38,553 bases of DNA, taken from positions 1-38,553 of IMG/VR virus record IMGVR_UViG_3300048592_000247; one strand, written 5' to 3'. The stretch is from a virus. The notes under the pieces were generated by a model, which saw nothing but the letters and a program-made list of their open reading frames with translations, ran no database searches and had not been told where the DNA came from. Shown here piece by piece: positions 23,046 through 31,204 of the stretch (position 1 is its first letter; each line of letters begins with the position of its first letter). The position numbers were made by a program, and so were the translations under genes.

Positions 23046-23569
23046 CGCGTCGCCTCTTTGATTATTTCCCGTTTCAATAATTCCGCCGCAAAACGTAGGG
23101 TCGTCAACCCCGCCGCATCAACAGCAGGACGCACAAAAGGCGTCGGTTTTATCCCGGCCTCCGGTGCGCCGTACTCCATCCAATGGGCATAATAACCGTC
23201 AACCCTGCCGCCGCTAAATACCCCGCCGCTACCGCGCTTGTCCAATTTCGGCCCAACGTGAACGGCTGCGGAACGCCCGAAAATCAGCGCCTTAAATGAC
23301 CGCTTCAAGTTGCCCGGCATGTAGGTTGCTACTATTCGCCCGCTGCCGTTAGGCGCTCGCATTTTGTTTGACACTTTCGGCGTGTCGTATCGGTAGTGCG
23401 CGGCTTCGCTTTGCGCGGCCCGGCCTTGTATGGCAGATATAAGTATGGGAGAGGCTTCTTTGAAAGCCTTTTGAGACTGCTTTTTTGCCGTCTCGGAGAT
23501 GGAAAACAGTTTCCTTTTCAGGGCTGCTATTTCCTCTGCCAATTCCCGATCATATCGAATATTTGCCAT
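23042..23569 (-). CDS. HK97 gp10-like tail-component protein
   Basis: The product has 175 residues. The N-terminal helix (YDRELAEEIAALKRKLF) is followed by GNLKRSFKALIFGRSAAVHV and GYYAHWMEYGAP...PTPFVRPAV, the hallmark of the HK97 gp10 family. Members act in joining head and tail. The gene shares one base with the head-closure gene and overlaps the next by 4 nt. Confidence 0.87.
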   Translation of the reverse strand: MANIRYDRELAEEIAALKRKLFSISETAKKQSQKAFKEASPILISAIQGRAAQSEAAHYRYDTPKVSNKMRAPNGSGRIVATYMPGNLKRSFKALIFGRSAAVHVGPKLDKRGSGGVFSGGRVDGYYAHWMEYGAPEAGIKPTPFVRPAVDAAGLTTLRFAAELLKREIIKEATR

Positions 23570-23919
23570 TATAATTTCCGGTCTGCCGTGATTTTCAAAT
23601 ACCGCCGCCTTCCTAATTCCTCTATTTTCACTATGTCGTAATATTCACTATCGTACAAAATCCGGTGCTTCACTGATACCGTAACTGTGGGCTGCCAGCG
23701 GATCGTAAACCCGATACGCAAAACAGAAAGGTTAACCTGGCCGTCGTAATTTTCGCCCGACGTTGTTGCGGAATATTCCCGCTTTGCCTTTTCGGTTGCG
23801 TAGGTTGTCCACGTCTTATCCAATTCCCCGTAAGCGTTCGCCATCGTCGTGAATGACTGCAAATAGATAGTAGTATCCATTTCGGCAATCGTCGGAAGTA
23901 TCTGCCCCATGTTCTTCAT
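23569..23919 (-). CDS. Head closure/head-tail joining protein
   Basis: The product has 116 residues. Beta-rich segments TTIYLQSFTTMANAYGELDK and FTIRWQPTVTVSVKHRILYD, and YYDIVKIEELGRRRYLKITA, are typical of SPP1 gp16-like head-closure proteins. It starts with an ATGA overlap with the connector gene. An internal ATG 9 nt later is possible. Confidence 0.85.
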   Translation of the reverse strand: MKNMGQILPTIAEMDTTIYLQSFTTMANAYGELDKTWTTYATEKAKREYSATTSGENYDGQVNLSVLRIGFTIRWQPTVTVSVKHRILYDSEYYDIVKIEELGRRRYLKITADRKL

Positions 23920-24488
23920 ATCAGGTACACGCGGTTTTGAAAACTCAAAGCGTCTGCGCTCCTAATCCGGTATCCCGCGCCAACGCCGCCGAGCGGTATA
24001 TCTTCCCTGTTTTCGTACAAGAAAGCAATACGCTGTAACATCGCCGCTTTGGTCGTTGCCGGAACATTTGCGGGCGAAGTGTAGCCCACAACGTAGGTGC
24101 AAATGACCGCGTTCGGATAATCGCCTAAGGCCGGGTAATCGACAGCCGAAGTCGGTATGATGCGCGGTAACGTGCTCTTTACGTCGGCTGTGTAGTTCGC
24201 GGTGCCCCACGTTTGCGTTGCGCCGTTCGCGTCCAGGTATTGGATAGAAGTAACCGAAGCGGCGGGCGTTATCCCTAACACCCACGGCTCCGGCCACTTA
24301 TCCCAATATTGTTTCACCGTTTGAGTTAACAGCGCCCGGCCTTGCACTTTTTCCTCTTTCTCCCTTGCCATTTGGATGAACATTTCTAACATGGCATCGT
24401 GGTCATGCGATGTCAGGTTGAGAAACGTCCGTACCTCGTCAAGGGCAAGCGGTTCGGCTGTCGGCTGCGTTGTTACTTCTACGGTCAT
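23916..24488 (-). CDS. Head-tail connector protein, gp6-like
   Basis: The product has 190 residues. PLALDEVRTFLNLTSHDHDA, then LEMFIQMAREKEEKVQGRAL, then KAAMLQRIAFLYENREDI are hallmarks of the HK97 gp6/SPP1 gp15 connector, which forms a ring under the portal. It follows the capsid gene after 11 nt, as expected in this module. Confidence 0.88.
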   Translation of the reverse strand: MTVEVTTQPTAEPLALDEVRTFLNLTSHDHDAMLEMFIQMAREKEEKVQGRALLTQTVKQYWDKWPEPWVLGITPAASVTSIQYLDANGATQTWGTANYTADVKSTLPRIIPTSAVDYPALGDYPNAVICTYVVGYTSPANVPATTKAAMLQRIAFLYENREDIPLGGVGAGYRIRSADALSFQNRVYLI

Positions 24489-24499
24489 TTTGCTGTCGT

Positions 24500-25831
24500 T
24501 TACGACGGATGAACGGTTGCGGAATACGCGAACGCTTTGCCCTGCTCAGCGGCTACGTCGTGCCAGGTGTTCAATACGATCCGCATGGTAGCGGTGGTCA
24601 GGCCGGTGTACGGGTCGAGCATCAATTCGCTGCCGCCCCATTGGCCTACTTTCAACCGGCTCCAGTCGCCGAAAAACATGTAGTGCCCGCCTGATCCGGT
24701 CGGAACGAGGGTCGATGTCAGTGCGCGGTAGCCGTTGATCGTACCCGTGCCGACGTTGTTCCCTTCCATGATGAAACCATTGCCCGCAACGTCGCGCTTA
24801 ATGGTTTTCAGGATACCGGCAACGCCCGGCGTAGTCAGGTAGGCGATAGCGCCCTCGTTCAGCGCGTCGTCGGTGGCTACTTGCGTTTCGAAGTCAACAA
24901 TCTTAGCCCATGTGGGCGAAGCGGCAACCGTGATGACGTTAACGCCGGCGGTTCCTGTGATACCCGTCGGGGTAGTGCCGCCGCCGCCGTTCAAGGCTGC
25001 AACGTCCAGGGCATTGTCGCGCGCCCGCATCAAACGGTCACGCACAAAGTTTTCGATGTTGATCGAACTTTGGCGCATCAGTTGGGTAGAGAAGTCGCTC
25101 CATGCCGTCAAACGGTTAGGCGACATTTGCACGCGGTCGGTGGTCGGGTTGCTTTCCGTAGAAGCGGCTTGTTCAGCGGCCCACACGGCGGTCGTCGTGC
25201 CGTCGTTGCGCGGAAAATCGATGTTACCCACCAACCCCGGCAGGAATTGAACGCCCAAGCGGGAAAGAACGCCCTGCGGGTCGAGGTAAGGAATCAGTTG
25301 CCCGGTCGCCGTTGCGATGGTATAACCGCCGTCGGTGGTGGTCGTACTCATATCACGTTTGTGAAATCCGGCGGCGGCGCGTTCCTGAATGAAGGACGGG
25401 ATCATAATCCCTTTGCCGAAATCACGGAGGCCCACCTCGTTCGCTTCGCGGGTCGCTTCTTGGTGCATCTCTGCGGCCAACCCGTCAAGTTTGCCCGTTT
25501 GCAAGGCGCGGATAGCGTCGGCAAAGTGGAAACGGCTGCGAACGTCGGCAACACTGTCGCCGCGTTTTTGGATGACGTTCACCGTCGTCGGAACTTCGGC
25601 GGTCGTGCTGGATGTCCATGCAGCAGAACGGGTTTCGATGTCGAGGGTAGTTTCGAGGTGCCTAACTTGAGATTCAAGTGCCTCAAGGTCGCTTTTGGCC
25701 GTTTCAAGTGCCGGGCCGTCGGTTGCCTCTACCCATGTCCGGTTTTCGATTTTTTCGCTTAGCGCTTTTACCTTGTCCAGCGCCGCCGCCCGCTCCTCGC
25801 GTTTGGCTTTCAGCGATTGTGCTGTGTTCAT
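24500..25831 (-). CDS. Major capsid protein, HK97 fold
   Basis: The product has 443 residues. Residues 1-100 are a charged coiled coil (KAKREERAAALDKVKALSEK) acting as a scaffold-like delta domain, probably removed by the protease encoded upstream. The rest has GGYTIATATGQLIPYLDPQG, DFSTQLMRQSSINIENFVRD, and FGDWSRLKVGQWGGSELMLD with a C-terminal WHDVAAEQGKAFAYSAT, all HK97-type features. It is placed right after the protease gene (9 nt). No separate scaffold gene is seen. Confidence 0.95.
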   Translation of the reverse strand: MNTAQSLKAKREERAAALDKVKALSEKIENRTWVEATDGPALETAKSDLEALESQVRHLETTLDIETRSAAWTSSTTAEVPTTVNVIQKRGDSVADVRSRFHFADAIRALQTGKLDGLAAEMHQEATREANEVGLRDFGKGIMIPSFIQERAAAGFHKRDMSTTTTDGGYTIATATGQLIPYLDPQGVLSRLGVQFLPGLVGNIDFPRNDGTTTAVWAAEQAASTESNPTTDRVQMSPNRLTAWSDFSTQLMRQSSINIENFVRDRLMRARDNALDVAALNGGGGTTPTGITGTAGVNVITVAASPTWAKIVDFETQVATDDALNEGAIAYLTTPGVAGILKTIKRDVAGNGFIMEGNNVGTGTINGYRALTSTLVPTGSGGHYMFFGDWSRLKVGQWGGSELMLDPYTGLTTATMRIVLNTWHDVAAEQGKAFAYSATVHPS

Positions 25832-25840
25832 AGTGCTTGT

Positions 25841-26689
25841 TTATTTGTTTGAAAAACGCGCTAACAAGTATTTAACCTGCCGTTGGCGCTGGTTGATAAT
25901 CTCTTTGTCTGTCGAACGCTGCCCGTTTACGGCGGCGATAATTTCCAGGTATGCGGATATAGCGGCTTTGTGCGCTTCGGCTGCCGCCGCGTACAAGTCT
26001 GCATTTTCCGGGTATTCGGTAGCGCACTGGTTACAGTGTTCTATTTCTTCATTCAGTTCGTTGATTGCTTCGGTAGCGGATTCGATCTGCCCTTTGTTTT
26101 CTTCCATCTCCATGCCGTACATATCGGCGGAGCGGGTTTCGGTAACGCCGTCGGCGTCCTCAATCGTGATTTCGGTATCCTTACCCGCCAATGACCGCAC
26201 CTTTGCGTCAAAATCTGCCGGAACGGCAACCATACTTATTTCGTGCGGCTCCCAATCGACCGCCCGGTAATTGTCCAACTTACCTTCTTCAGTGGCCTTT
26301 TTCCGGCTGTATTTGTGGACGGCGTACCCGACCGAAACGTTTTGCAAAATGCCGTCGCGGGCCATTTCAAGAACCTTGTCTCCTTTTTCAGTTTTGGCAA
26401 AACGCAGTTGCGCATACCCTTTTTTGCCGTCGCTCCATGCCCGCTCTACAACGCCCACAACGGTATCTAATACGGAGCCGTAGGCATCGTGATTATCCAG
26501 CACCGGCGCTCCGGCATTAAGCCTATCCATGCGAACGTGCGCCGAATCGAAAGAAAGTTCTTCATTGATTGGGCCATACTCCCATGTGTACATCCGCACG
26601 GGCTTATCGCTGCCAAAAACAACCTCTACCGTCCGGGCATCCACGTTAATAGACCCCGGCTTAAATGCTGCCCGCATTTGCAGACCCAT
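25841..26689 (-). CDS. HK97-type prohead protease with C-terminal coiled coil
   Basis: The product has 282 residues from ATG 26689, 10 nt after the portal stop. A start at 26809 (MSKRNKRR) would add 40 basic residues but overlap portal by 110 nt. The protease core shows GAPVLDNHD (catalytic His), ILQNVSVGY (catalytic Ser) and WEPHEISMVAVPAD, as in the S78/U35 family. Residues after about 190 form a helical extension (SATEAINELNEEIEHCNQCA) that could serve as internal scaffold. It matures the prohead by cutting the capsid delta domain. Confidence 0.9.
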   Translation of the reverse strand: MGLQMRAAFKPGSINVDARTVEVVFGSDKPVRMYTWEYGPINEELSFDSAHVRMDRLNAGAPVLDNHDAYGSVLDTVVGVVERAWSDGKKGYAQLRFAKTEKGDKVLEMARDGILQNVSVGYAVHKYSRKKATEEGKLDNYRAVDWEPHEISMVAVPADFDAKVRSLAGKDTEITIEDADGVTETRSADMYGMEMEENKGQIESATEAINELNEEIEHCNQCATEYPENADLYAAAAEAHKAAISAYLEIIAAVNGQRSTDKEIINQRQRQVKYLLARFSNK

Positions 26690-26699
26690 TGCCGCCTGT

Positions 26700-28073
26700 T
26701 CAGGCGCTTGCGGCTGGTTGCTCGTTTGCGCTTGTTGCGTCGTCGGCTGTACTGCTTTCCGTGTCCGTAGCATCGGCTTCGGTGTCCGGCGTTTGTTGCG
26801 TTTGCTCATTGTTTTTGCCTTGTAAGATTTCACCGAGCAGTTCCATCGGTGCCATATTTTGTTGAATGAAAAGGGTATCCCCCCCTTCAATCTTGTTCAT
26901 GTTTTTCTTTGCCCGGATTTCATTCGGGGTCATCCATCCGTTCTGAATTGCGCTGCTAAAGAATGCGGCCTGAGCTTGCATATCACCCATCATCATGGCG
27001 TCCAGGTCGAACGCGAAAAAGCGGCGGCGCGTCCGGCTTTCGGAAGTCGTAAAAAGTTTGCTGTTAAACTCTTCTTCGATTTTCCTTGCCCAAGGCCGTA
27101 GGCAGTGAATCACAAAGTCCTGGTTTTGCTGCTCCATATTGGAAAACGTGGAGCGGTCTAACTGCGAAAGCAGGTGCAAAGGGACTTTGAAAATTTGGGA
27201 GACTTCGACAGTGGAAAGGTTGGCAAAGTCGATGACCTTTGACTTTTCCGGCCCGGCCTGCATCGGCTTAAAATCGGCTCCGGCATCCAACACCATAATT
27301 GAACCGGCATTTTTACCGCCCAAGTGTTGATCTTCCAGTTTGCCCCGTAAAATGTCGCGTTGATCCTTGCTTAACTGATTCGGGAACGTGATTAACCCGC
27401 CAACGCTTGCGCCTTTCTCAAAATAGGTCTGCGAATACTTCGCCGAATTAACGCCCAGGCTAAAGGCGTCACGGTGGACGAACGATACCTGTTTGCCGGT
27501 TAACCCGTTAAACGATACGCCTTTAATGTGTATCATTTCCGTTTCCGGCAGGTACACGTTAACGGTCTGGTTATCGAATACGCCTGAAACATGGTAAAAC
27601 AGTTGCCCGGATTGGCTGTAAACAATCATTACCACCTCTTGCGGTATCAATTCCAGGGCATAAGGCCGGGCCGTTACCGGGTCAAAGTGGATGCGGGCAT
27701 ACCCGTTACCCATGCACGCATTACTCACCAATGTTTGCAAAAAATCAAACATGGAGTAATGCGGGTGCGGTCTGCCGTCAATAAGATAGGAAACGGGGCT
27801 GCCGTGATCGGGGAAAACGTCACCGTCGCTTTGGCGGCTGAATACACCCCGGCCTAAACTGGCAATACCTTCGGATATATACCGAATGGCCGACCATGCC
27901 GGGGGAATTGTCAGTACGATTTCGTTGGAGATGGTGGTGCCGCCGGGCGCATAAGGCGTAAGGCCGAAATAGGCTGCTACCTGCGGATTAGTAAGGTCTA
28001 ACCCGCGCTGCGGCAAAGGTTGTTCAACCTTGCGCGCATAAAATAGCCCAATTTCGTAGTTACCAACCCGCAT
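26700..28073 (-). CDS. Portal protein, HK97 family
   Basis: The product has 457 residues. It forms the 12-subunit ring for DNA entry and exit. Key stretches are PPAWSAIRYISEGIASLGRG, FLQTLVSNACMGNGYARI, GGKNAGSIMVLDAGADFKPM, and residues 288-340 with STVEVSQIFKVPLHLLSQLD and FSNMEQQNQDFVIHCLRPWA, the clip and wing helices of this family. The last 60 residues are low-complexity and Thr/Gln-rich. It precedes protease and capsid as in HK97. In most relatives it also follows terminase directly; here 7.5 kb of accessory genes lie between. Confidence 0.93.
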   Translation of the reverse strand: MRVGNYEIGLFYARKVEQPLPQRGLDLTNPQVAAYFGLTPYAPGGTTISNEIVLTIPPAWSAIRYISEGIASLGRGVFSRQSDGDVFPDHGSPVSYLIDGRPHPHYSMFDFLQTLVSNACMGNGYARIHFDPVTARPYALELIPQEVVMIVYSQSGQLFYHVSGVFDNQTVNVYLPETEMIHIKGVSFNGLTGKQVSFVHRDAFSLGVNSAKYSQTYFEKGASVGGLITFPNQLSKDQRDILRGKLEDQHLGGKNAGSIMVLDAGADFKPMQAGPEKSKVIDFANLSTVEVSQIFKVPLHLLSQLDRSTFSNMEQQNQDFVIHCLRPWARKIEEEFNSKLFTTSESRTRRRFFAFDLDAMMMGDMQAQAAFFSSAIQNGWMTPNEIRAKKNMNKIEGGDTLFIQQNMAPMELLGEILQGKNNEQTQQTPDTEADATDTESSTADDATSANEQPAASA

Positions 28074-28147
28074 AGGTGCAAAATTGGGCTACTATCGGGC
28101 CAAAGCAGGGTTTTTAGGTGTGGTTTCGGGGCATTGGGTTTGGGTTT

Positions 28148-28390
28148 TTAAAACTTCTTTTGCATTAAATGAATTTCCCGGTGGTACTCGCGGCTTTCAT
28201 ATTTCAAGATGTACATTTTTCCATCTTCGACATTTACAATCCCATCGTCCTGTAATGCGCTTAGCGCGGCAGCGCCTGCGCCGGTTTCCAATATGTCCGA
28301 AACGGGTATCGGCGTAAGATTTACGCAAGCGTTCCACGAAAATCTGTTTCTGATTTCGATTGTTGCGCTTACAATTTTCGATATATCCAC
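28148..28390 (-). CDS. Small hypothetical protein before the portal
   Basis: The product has 80 residues: MDISKIVSATIEIRNRFSWN, then a winged-helix-like middle (SALQDDGIVNVEDGKMYIL), and a basic end. No family is recognised. It is separated from the portal by 74 nt and from the gene upstream by an 87-nt gap that carries a tRNA-like relic. Confidence 0.55.
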   Translation of the reverse strand: MDISKIVSATIEIRNRFSWNACVNLTPIPVSDILETGAGAAALSALQDDGIVNVEDGKMYILKYESREYHREIHLMQKKF

Positions 28391-28443
28391 TTTATCTCTT
28401 TTTTAACAGTAAGCCAACCAGACCTCCCGCTTCGGGGCTAATC

Positions 28444-28473
28444 GCCTCCGGCAGGATTTGAACATGCGACACT
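28444..28473 (-). other. tRNA 3'-end-like relic
   Basis: Minus-strand GTGTCGCATGTTCAAATCC followed by TGCCGGAGGCG resembles a tRNA T-arm (GCATG-TTCAAAT-CCTGC, one mismatch) plus the 3' half of an acceptor stem. No matching 5' half (GCCTCCG) occurs 70-80 nt upstream, so it is not an intact gene. Such fragments can mark recombination or attachment points. Confidence 0.35.
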
Positions 28474-28477
28474 GTTT

Positions 28478-28756
28478 TTATTTTATCTGCCTGTTAAGTT
28501 CGGCACTCCTTTTTTCGTATTCCTTAATAAGCCGTCGCATCCGCTTTCGCACCCTACCTATAAATCCAATTTCAGCGTTCTCAATAGTGGCATGAGTGCT
28601 AAAACTTCCATCTTTAAGTTGAGACAAAAGATGCGACGGAACACCAAATATTCGCGCCATATCTTCGACCGTCATACGCCCGTCTCCATCTACCGCCATT
28701 GGCGGCGGCGGGCCTTTCGGCGGTTCGCCGGTATCCGGCTTTTTGTTGCTGTTCAT
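28478..28756 (-). CDS. Mini-protein resembling a segment of the portal
   Basis: The product has 92 residues. A Pro/Gly-rich head (PDTGEPPKGPPPPMAVDGDG) leads to TVEDMARIFGVPSHLLSQL and FSTHATIENAEIGFIGRVRK. Portal residues 288-312 read TVEVSQIFKVPLHLLSQLDR then FSN, so TVE, IF, VP, HLLSQL and FS coincide in order and spacing. The match continues as an amphipathic helix without clear identity. At DNA level the two regions have diverged. It could be an ancient portal fragment kept as an independent protein, perhaps binding to or blocking portal subunits, or a small HTH protein with chance similarity. Confidence 0.65.
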   Translation of the reverse strand: MNSNKKPDTGEPPKGPPPPMAVDGDGRMTVEDMARIFGVPSHLLSQLKDGSFSTHATIENAEIGFIGRVRKRMRRLIKEYEKRSAELNRQIK

Positions 28757-28757
28757 A

Positions 28758-28973
28758 CTATTTTAGATTTAAAAGTCTGGCAACAGAATCGCTAATTTGG
28801 CGAAAAGCATCGCGCAAAGCGAAGGACGCTTTGAACATCGCAAAGCCCGAAGATTCGCGCAAACCCTTGGTCGCTTCGATATTTTGGCTTGCCTCATCCC
28901 ACGTTATTTTGCGCAAATCATCCCGCGTTATGTGTTCCCAATACTGTTTTAGCAAATCGTTTTCTTGTTCCAT
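28758..28973 (-). CDS. Small helical hypothetical protein behind structured RNA 3
   Basis: The product has 71 residues: an acidic helical N-terminus (MEQENDLLKQYWEHITRDDL), then KITWDEASQNIEATKGLRES and FKASFALRDAFRQISDSVAR. No family is recognised. It starts 24 nt after the structured element at 28997-29093, and its stop lies 1 nt before the next start. Confidence 0.55.
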   Translation of the reverse strand: MEQENDLLKQYWEHITRDDLRKITWDEASQNIEATKGLRESSGFAMFKASFALRDAFRQISDSVARLLNLK

Positions 28974-28996
28974 TTTGTTTAGTTTTTTACTTTAAA

Positions 28997-29093
28997 AAAC
29001 GCGCCCCAGGCTTTAACAAAGGTGTCGCATGGTTGCCGCAAGACACTGACCGGCGTTACCTGGCTACCGTTTCGGGGTTTCCCCGGCGCGTTT
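28997..29093 (-). ncRNA. Structured RNA, diverged third copy, terminator-like
   Basis: On the minus strand AAACGCGCC pairs with GGCGCGTTT at the ends (9 bp), followed by more T. Inside are GGGG-AAA-CCCC, a CCAGG/CCTGG stem and GTGTC/GACAC, and the core GGTAACGCCGG...GCGGCAACC seen in the copies at 6103-6189 and 6482-6568. It starts at the stop of the 96-residue gene. The T-run means it could also terminate the cargo transcript. Confidence 0.5.
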
Positions 29094-29383
29094 CATATTT
29101 CCGGCATTTCTAAAATGACAACTTCAATATGCCCCGGCTTAACGCCGCTCCGGTATAGCCGGAAAGATTCACAAAACGAATCGTAGGACTTAAACCGGCG
29201 CAAAACTTCAGGGTCGCCTGAAAACGAATAACGCCGGTTAAATTCCCGTTCGGTTTCTAACCATGCCTCATACTTTGTTGCCGTATGACTTAACATAGCC
29301 CCGTAAACGGTGAAATAACCGCGAGGCAAAAGCATATTCACCCCTTCAAGTATAACGGCTTGCGTTTCGTTTTCTTCACTCAT
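29093..29383 (-). CDS. Hypothetical protein in glycan block
   Basis: The product has 96 residues: acidic start, LEGVNMLLPRGYFTVYGAML, then EAWLETEREFNRRYSFSGDP and PGHIEVVILEMPEI. No family is recognised. It overlaps the HAD-kinase gene by 4 nt (ATGA) and closes the glycan block before the structured RNA. Confidence 0.6.
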   Translation of the reverse strand: MSEENETQAVILEGVNMLLPRGYFTVYGAMLSHTATKYEAWLETEREFNRRYSFSGDPEVLRRFKSYDSFCESFRLYRSGVKPGHIEVVILEMPEI

Positions 29384-30351
29384 AGCAGGTCGGATATATT
29401 ATTAACAATCGAAATATACTTCGGCTGGTACTTGCATACCCGTAACCCCTCCGCAACGGCGAAAAACCAAACATCCGGCCCGAACGCATCCGCAATCTTT
29501 TGCGCCTCCGGAAATTGCGCCTCGTAGGCGATAAGCGAAAAAGCGGCTTTCCCGGCCTCGGTCAAATACGAACCGAAAATGTGCTTTGCGTTCGGGTCGA
29601 TCAACCAAACGGGGTCGTTTTCGCGGTCGCCACGACAAAGCACGTTTGTCGTACTTAGGTCGCCATGAAAAAACGTCGCATCGTGCGCCATTTCTGCAAG
29701 TTTCGCAACAACTTCCAGCGTTTGCGGCGATGCGCCTGGTATGTCTTTCGGGATGTTGTCAATGTAGGTTTTATACTCATATTTTCGCTGTGGAATAATG
29801 CCCCAAAATTCGCGCAAAATGCGGATAAAGTTGGCGGCATTGGGTTTGTCAACCTCGTATATCATTTCAGTAATAATACACTCATCATTACAGAAAAGAA
29901 CGTCAGGCACACGGATACCCCGCAAACGCGCCTCTTTGTACCATTCAAACTCAAATAATGCCGTTTGGCAATGTTTAATCGCCATTGTTTCCGTGAAAAC
30001 AATACGGTTGCCGGTAAAATCCGACGTTTGCGGCGCAAAGGGGTCAAACGGGCCTATAGTCTGATCATCAATATACAAATTTGCGTATTCTTTCTGAAAA
30101 GAAAGCGCATCGTAAGGAACGGCGTACTTTTTCAACCAACCCCGAATCAACGCCCCGTACCGGCGTTCCTTTTCGTGTTCCTTTAGCCCGGCTTTGCCGC
30201 CCCTGGCCGTGACGATCTTAATGACCGTATCGGGCTGCTCTGTGCGTAGGCGCTGCAAGCGGGCAATTAATTGCCCGTTCGGCCTTAACAGGCTAATGTG
30301 GCTCGAATTGTCGAGGGCTAAGGTGTTATCAAAGTCAACGGCTACAATCAT
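29380..30351 (-). CDS. HAD phosphatase/APH-like kinase fusion
   Basis: The product has 323 residues from ATG 30351, which has GGAGG 10 nt upstream and overlaps the preceding stop as ATGA. Residues 1-100 are a HAD domain: DFDNTL (5-10, nucleophile Asp6), VTAR (47-50), a Lys-containing stretch near 87, and YIDD (93-96). This order resembles capsule-biosynthesis phosphatases of the BcbF/EcbF type. Residues 112-323 resemble aminoglycoside/choline-kinase-like phosphotransferases, with HGDLSTTN (229-236, catalytic Asp) and IDPN (251-254) in place of the metal-binding Asp motif. The kinase probably phosphorylates a small substrate later activated by the neighbouring nucleotidyltransferase. The actual substrate cannot be read from sequence. 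Confidence 0.78.
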   Translation of the reverse strand: MIVAVDFDNTLALDNSSHISLLRPNGQLIARLQRLRTEQPDTVIKIVTARGGKAGLKEHEKERRYGALIRGWLKKYAVPYDALSFQKEYANLYIDDQTIGPFDPFAPQTSDFTGNRIVFTETMAIKHCQTALFEFEWYKEARLRGIRVPDVLFCNDECIITEMIYEVDKPNAANFIRILREFWGIIPQRKYEYKTYIDNIPKDIPGASPQTLEVVAKLAEMAHDATFFHGDLSTTNVLCRGDRENDPVWLIDPNAKHIFGSYLTEAGKAAFSLIAYEAQFPEAQKIADAFGPDVWFFAVAEGLRVCKYQPKYISIVNNISDLL

Positions 30352-30572
30352 TTTATAAACCTCCAATATTTAGGCGCAATGAATATAATTTTATCCGGGT
30401 CATCAACTAAGAACCGCGCATACGCCGCGCCCTCGTTTCTTGTAATGTCGAAAAACCATGCACCGCATACCAACCCCGGCAGATTTGCAGCGCATTCAAC
30501 CTTTACGCCAATCGGCGGCAAAAGTTCCGTTACTTTTGCCCAATCTTCAGACTTAACCGTTCCCTCGCTCAT
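30348..30572 (-). CDS. Small hypothetical protein between nucleotidyltransferase and HAD-kinase
   Basis: The product has 74 residues: DWAKVTELLPPIGVKVECAA, GAWFFDITRNEGAAYARFLV and a Trp-containing end (APKYWRFIK). The W...LPP...W layout recalls small phage proteins of the DUF551 type, but this is weak. It overlaps both neighbours by 4 nt, so it is made with them. Confidence 0.6.
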   Translation of the reverse strand: MSEGTVKSEDWAKVTELLPPIGVKVECAANLPGLVCGAWFFDITRNEGAAYARFLVDDPDKIIFIAPKYWRFIK

Positions 30573-31204
30573 TTCAATGCTTTTAAATAATCCTCCGGGT
30601 CGCCCACCCGGATAAATGTGTTTTCAGGTATCATTCTTGCGCCGATCATGCCGGACGCTATCGAATTTGGGTCGGTCATTCGGTCAACGGTTGCGCCAAC
30701 GTCTTTCAGGAAGTAGAGGCCGGACGCCCGGCATTTGCTTACGGCGTCGCCTTTCTCGGTGACGCTTCCAAGTCGTATATTTTCATCCGGGTATAGGCCG
30801 CCGTATTTCGGGTTTATGGAGAAAAAAAACCATATCGCGTCTGTGCTTCCGTCTTTTAGTTGCCACATTGGCCGTTCCTCTGGAAACTTGGATTCCGGTA
30901 TCACATCGCAATCAATGACCAACACATTTTTCCTGCCCCGCAATAGTTCCAGCGTTTCCGCCCTGCTGGCCGTCGGCGGGCCTTCCATCACTTCAACGGC
31001 GTAACCCTCAAAGCAGGCTTTAATCCGGTCAACGATGCGCTCGCCGCCAAAATAAAGCAGGTGCTTTGGCTTCGGGCTTAACCCCTTCATCCGGGTGCCT
31101 TCGCCGCGTGCGGTTATGACTACGGTTATTTTGTCGCTTTCAAGAAACGATGAGGGGAATTTAAGCACAGTGGCCTCTTTGGCTGTTATAATCCCGGTTG
31201 TCAT
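30569..31204 (-). CDS. Sugar- or phosphate-ester nucleotidyltransferase
   Basis: The product has 211 residues of the Rossmann-like GT-A nucleotidyltransferase fold. The nucleotide-binding signature is TARGEGTRMKGLSPKPKHLL (31-50, G-x-G-T-R with Lys45/Lys47 downstream), and VLVIDCDVIPES (94-105) supplies metal-binding Asp residues. Members join an NTP to a phosphorylated sugar, sugar acid or choline-like group to make an activated donor. The adjacent kinase would provide the phosphorylated acceptor. GTG/ATG alternatives are not supported. It overlaps the next gene by 4 nt. Confidence 0.8.
   Translation of the reverse strand: MTTGIITAKEATVLKFPSSFLESDKITVVITARGEGTRMKGLSPKPKHLLYFGGERIVDRIKACFEGYAVEVMEGPPTASRAETLELLRGRKNVLVIDCDVIPESKFPEERPMWQLKDGSTDAIWFFFSINPKYGGLYPDENIRLGSVTEKGDAVSKCRASGLYFLKDVGATVDRMTDPNSIASGMIGARMIPENTFIRVGDPEDYLKALK

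Noticed and set aside
26690-26809. Protease start at 26809 or further upstream
   Set aside because: It would overlap the portal frame by 110 nt or more; an ATG 10 nt after the portal stop begins just before the conserved protease domain. The longer form remains possible.
28997-29093. tRNA gene
   Set aside because: The ends pair well, but there is no T-arm (GGTTCRANNCC), no anticodon arm and the interior matches the early leader RNA instead.
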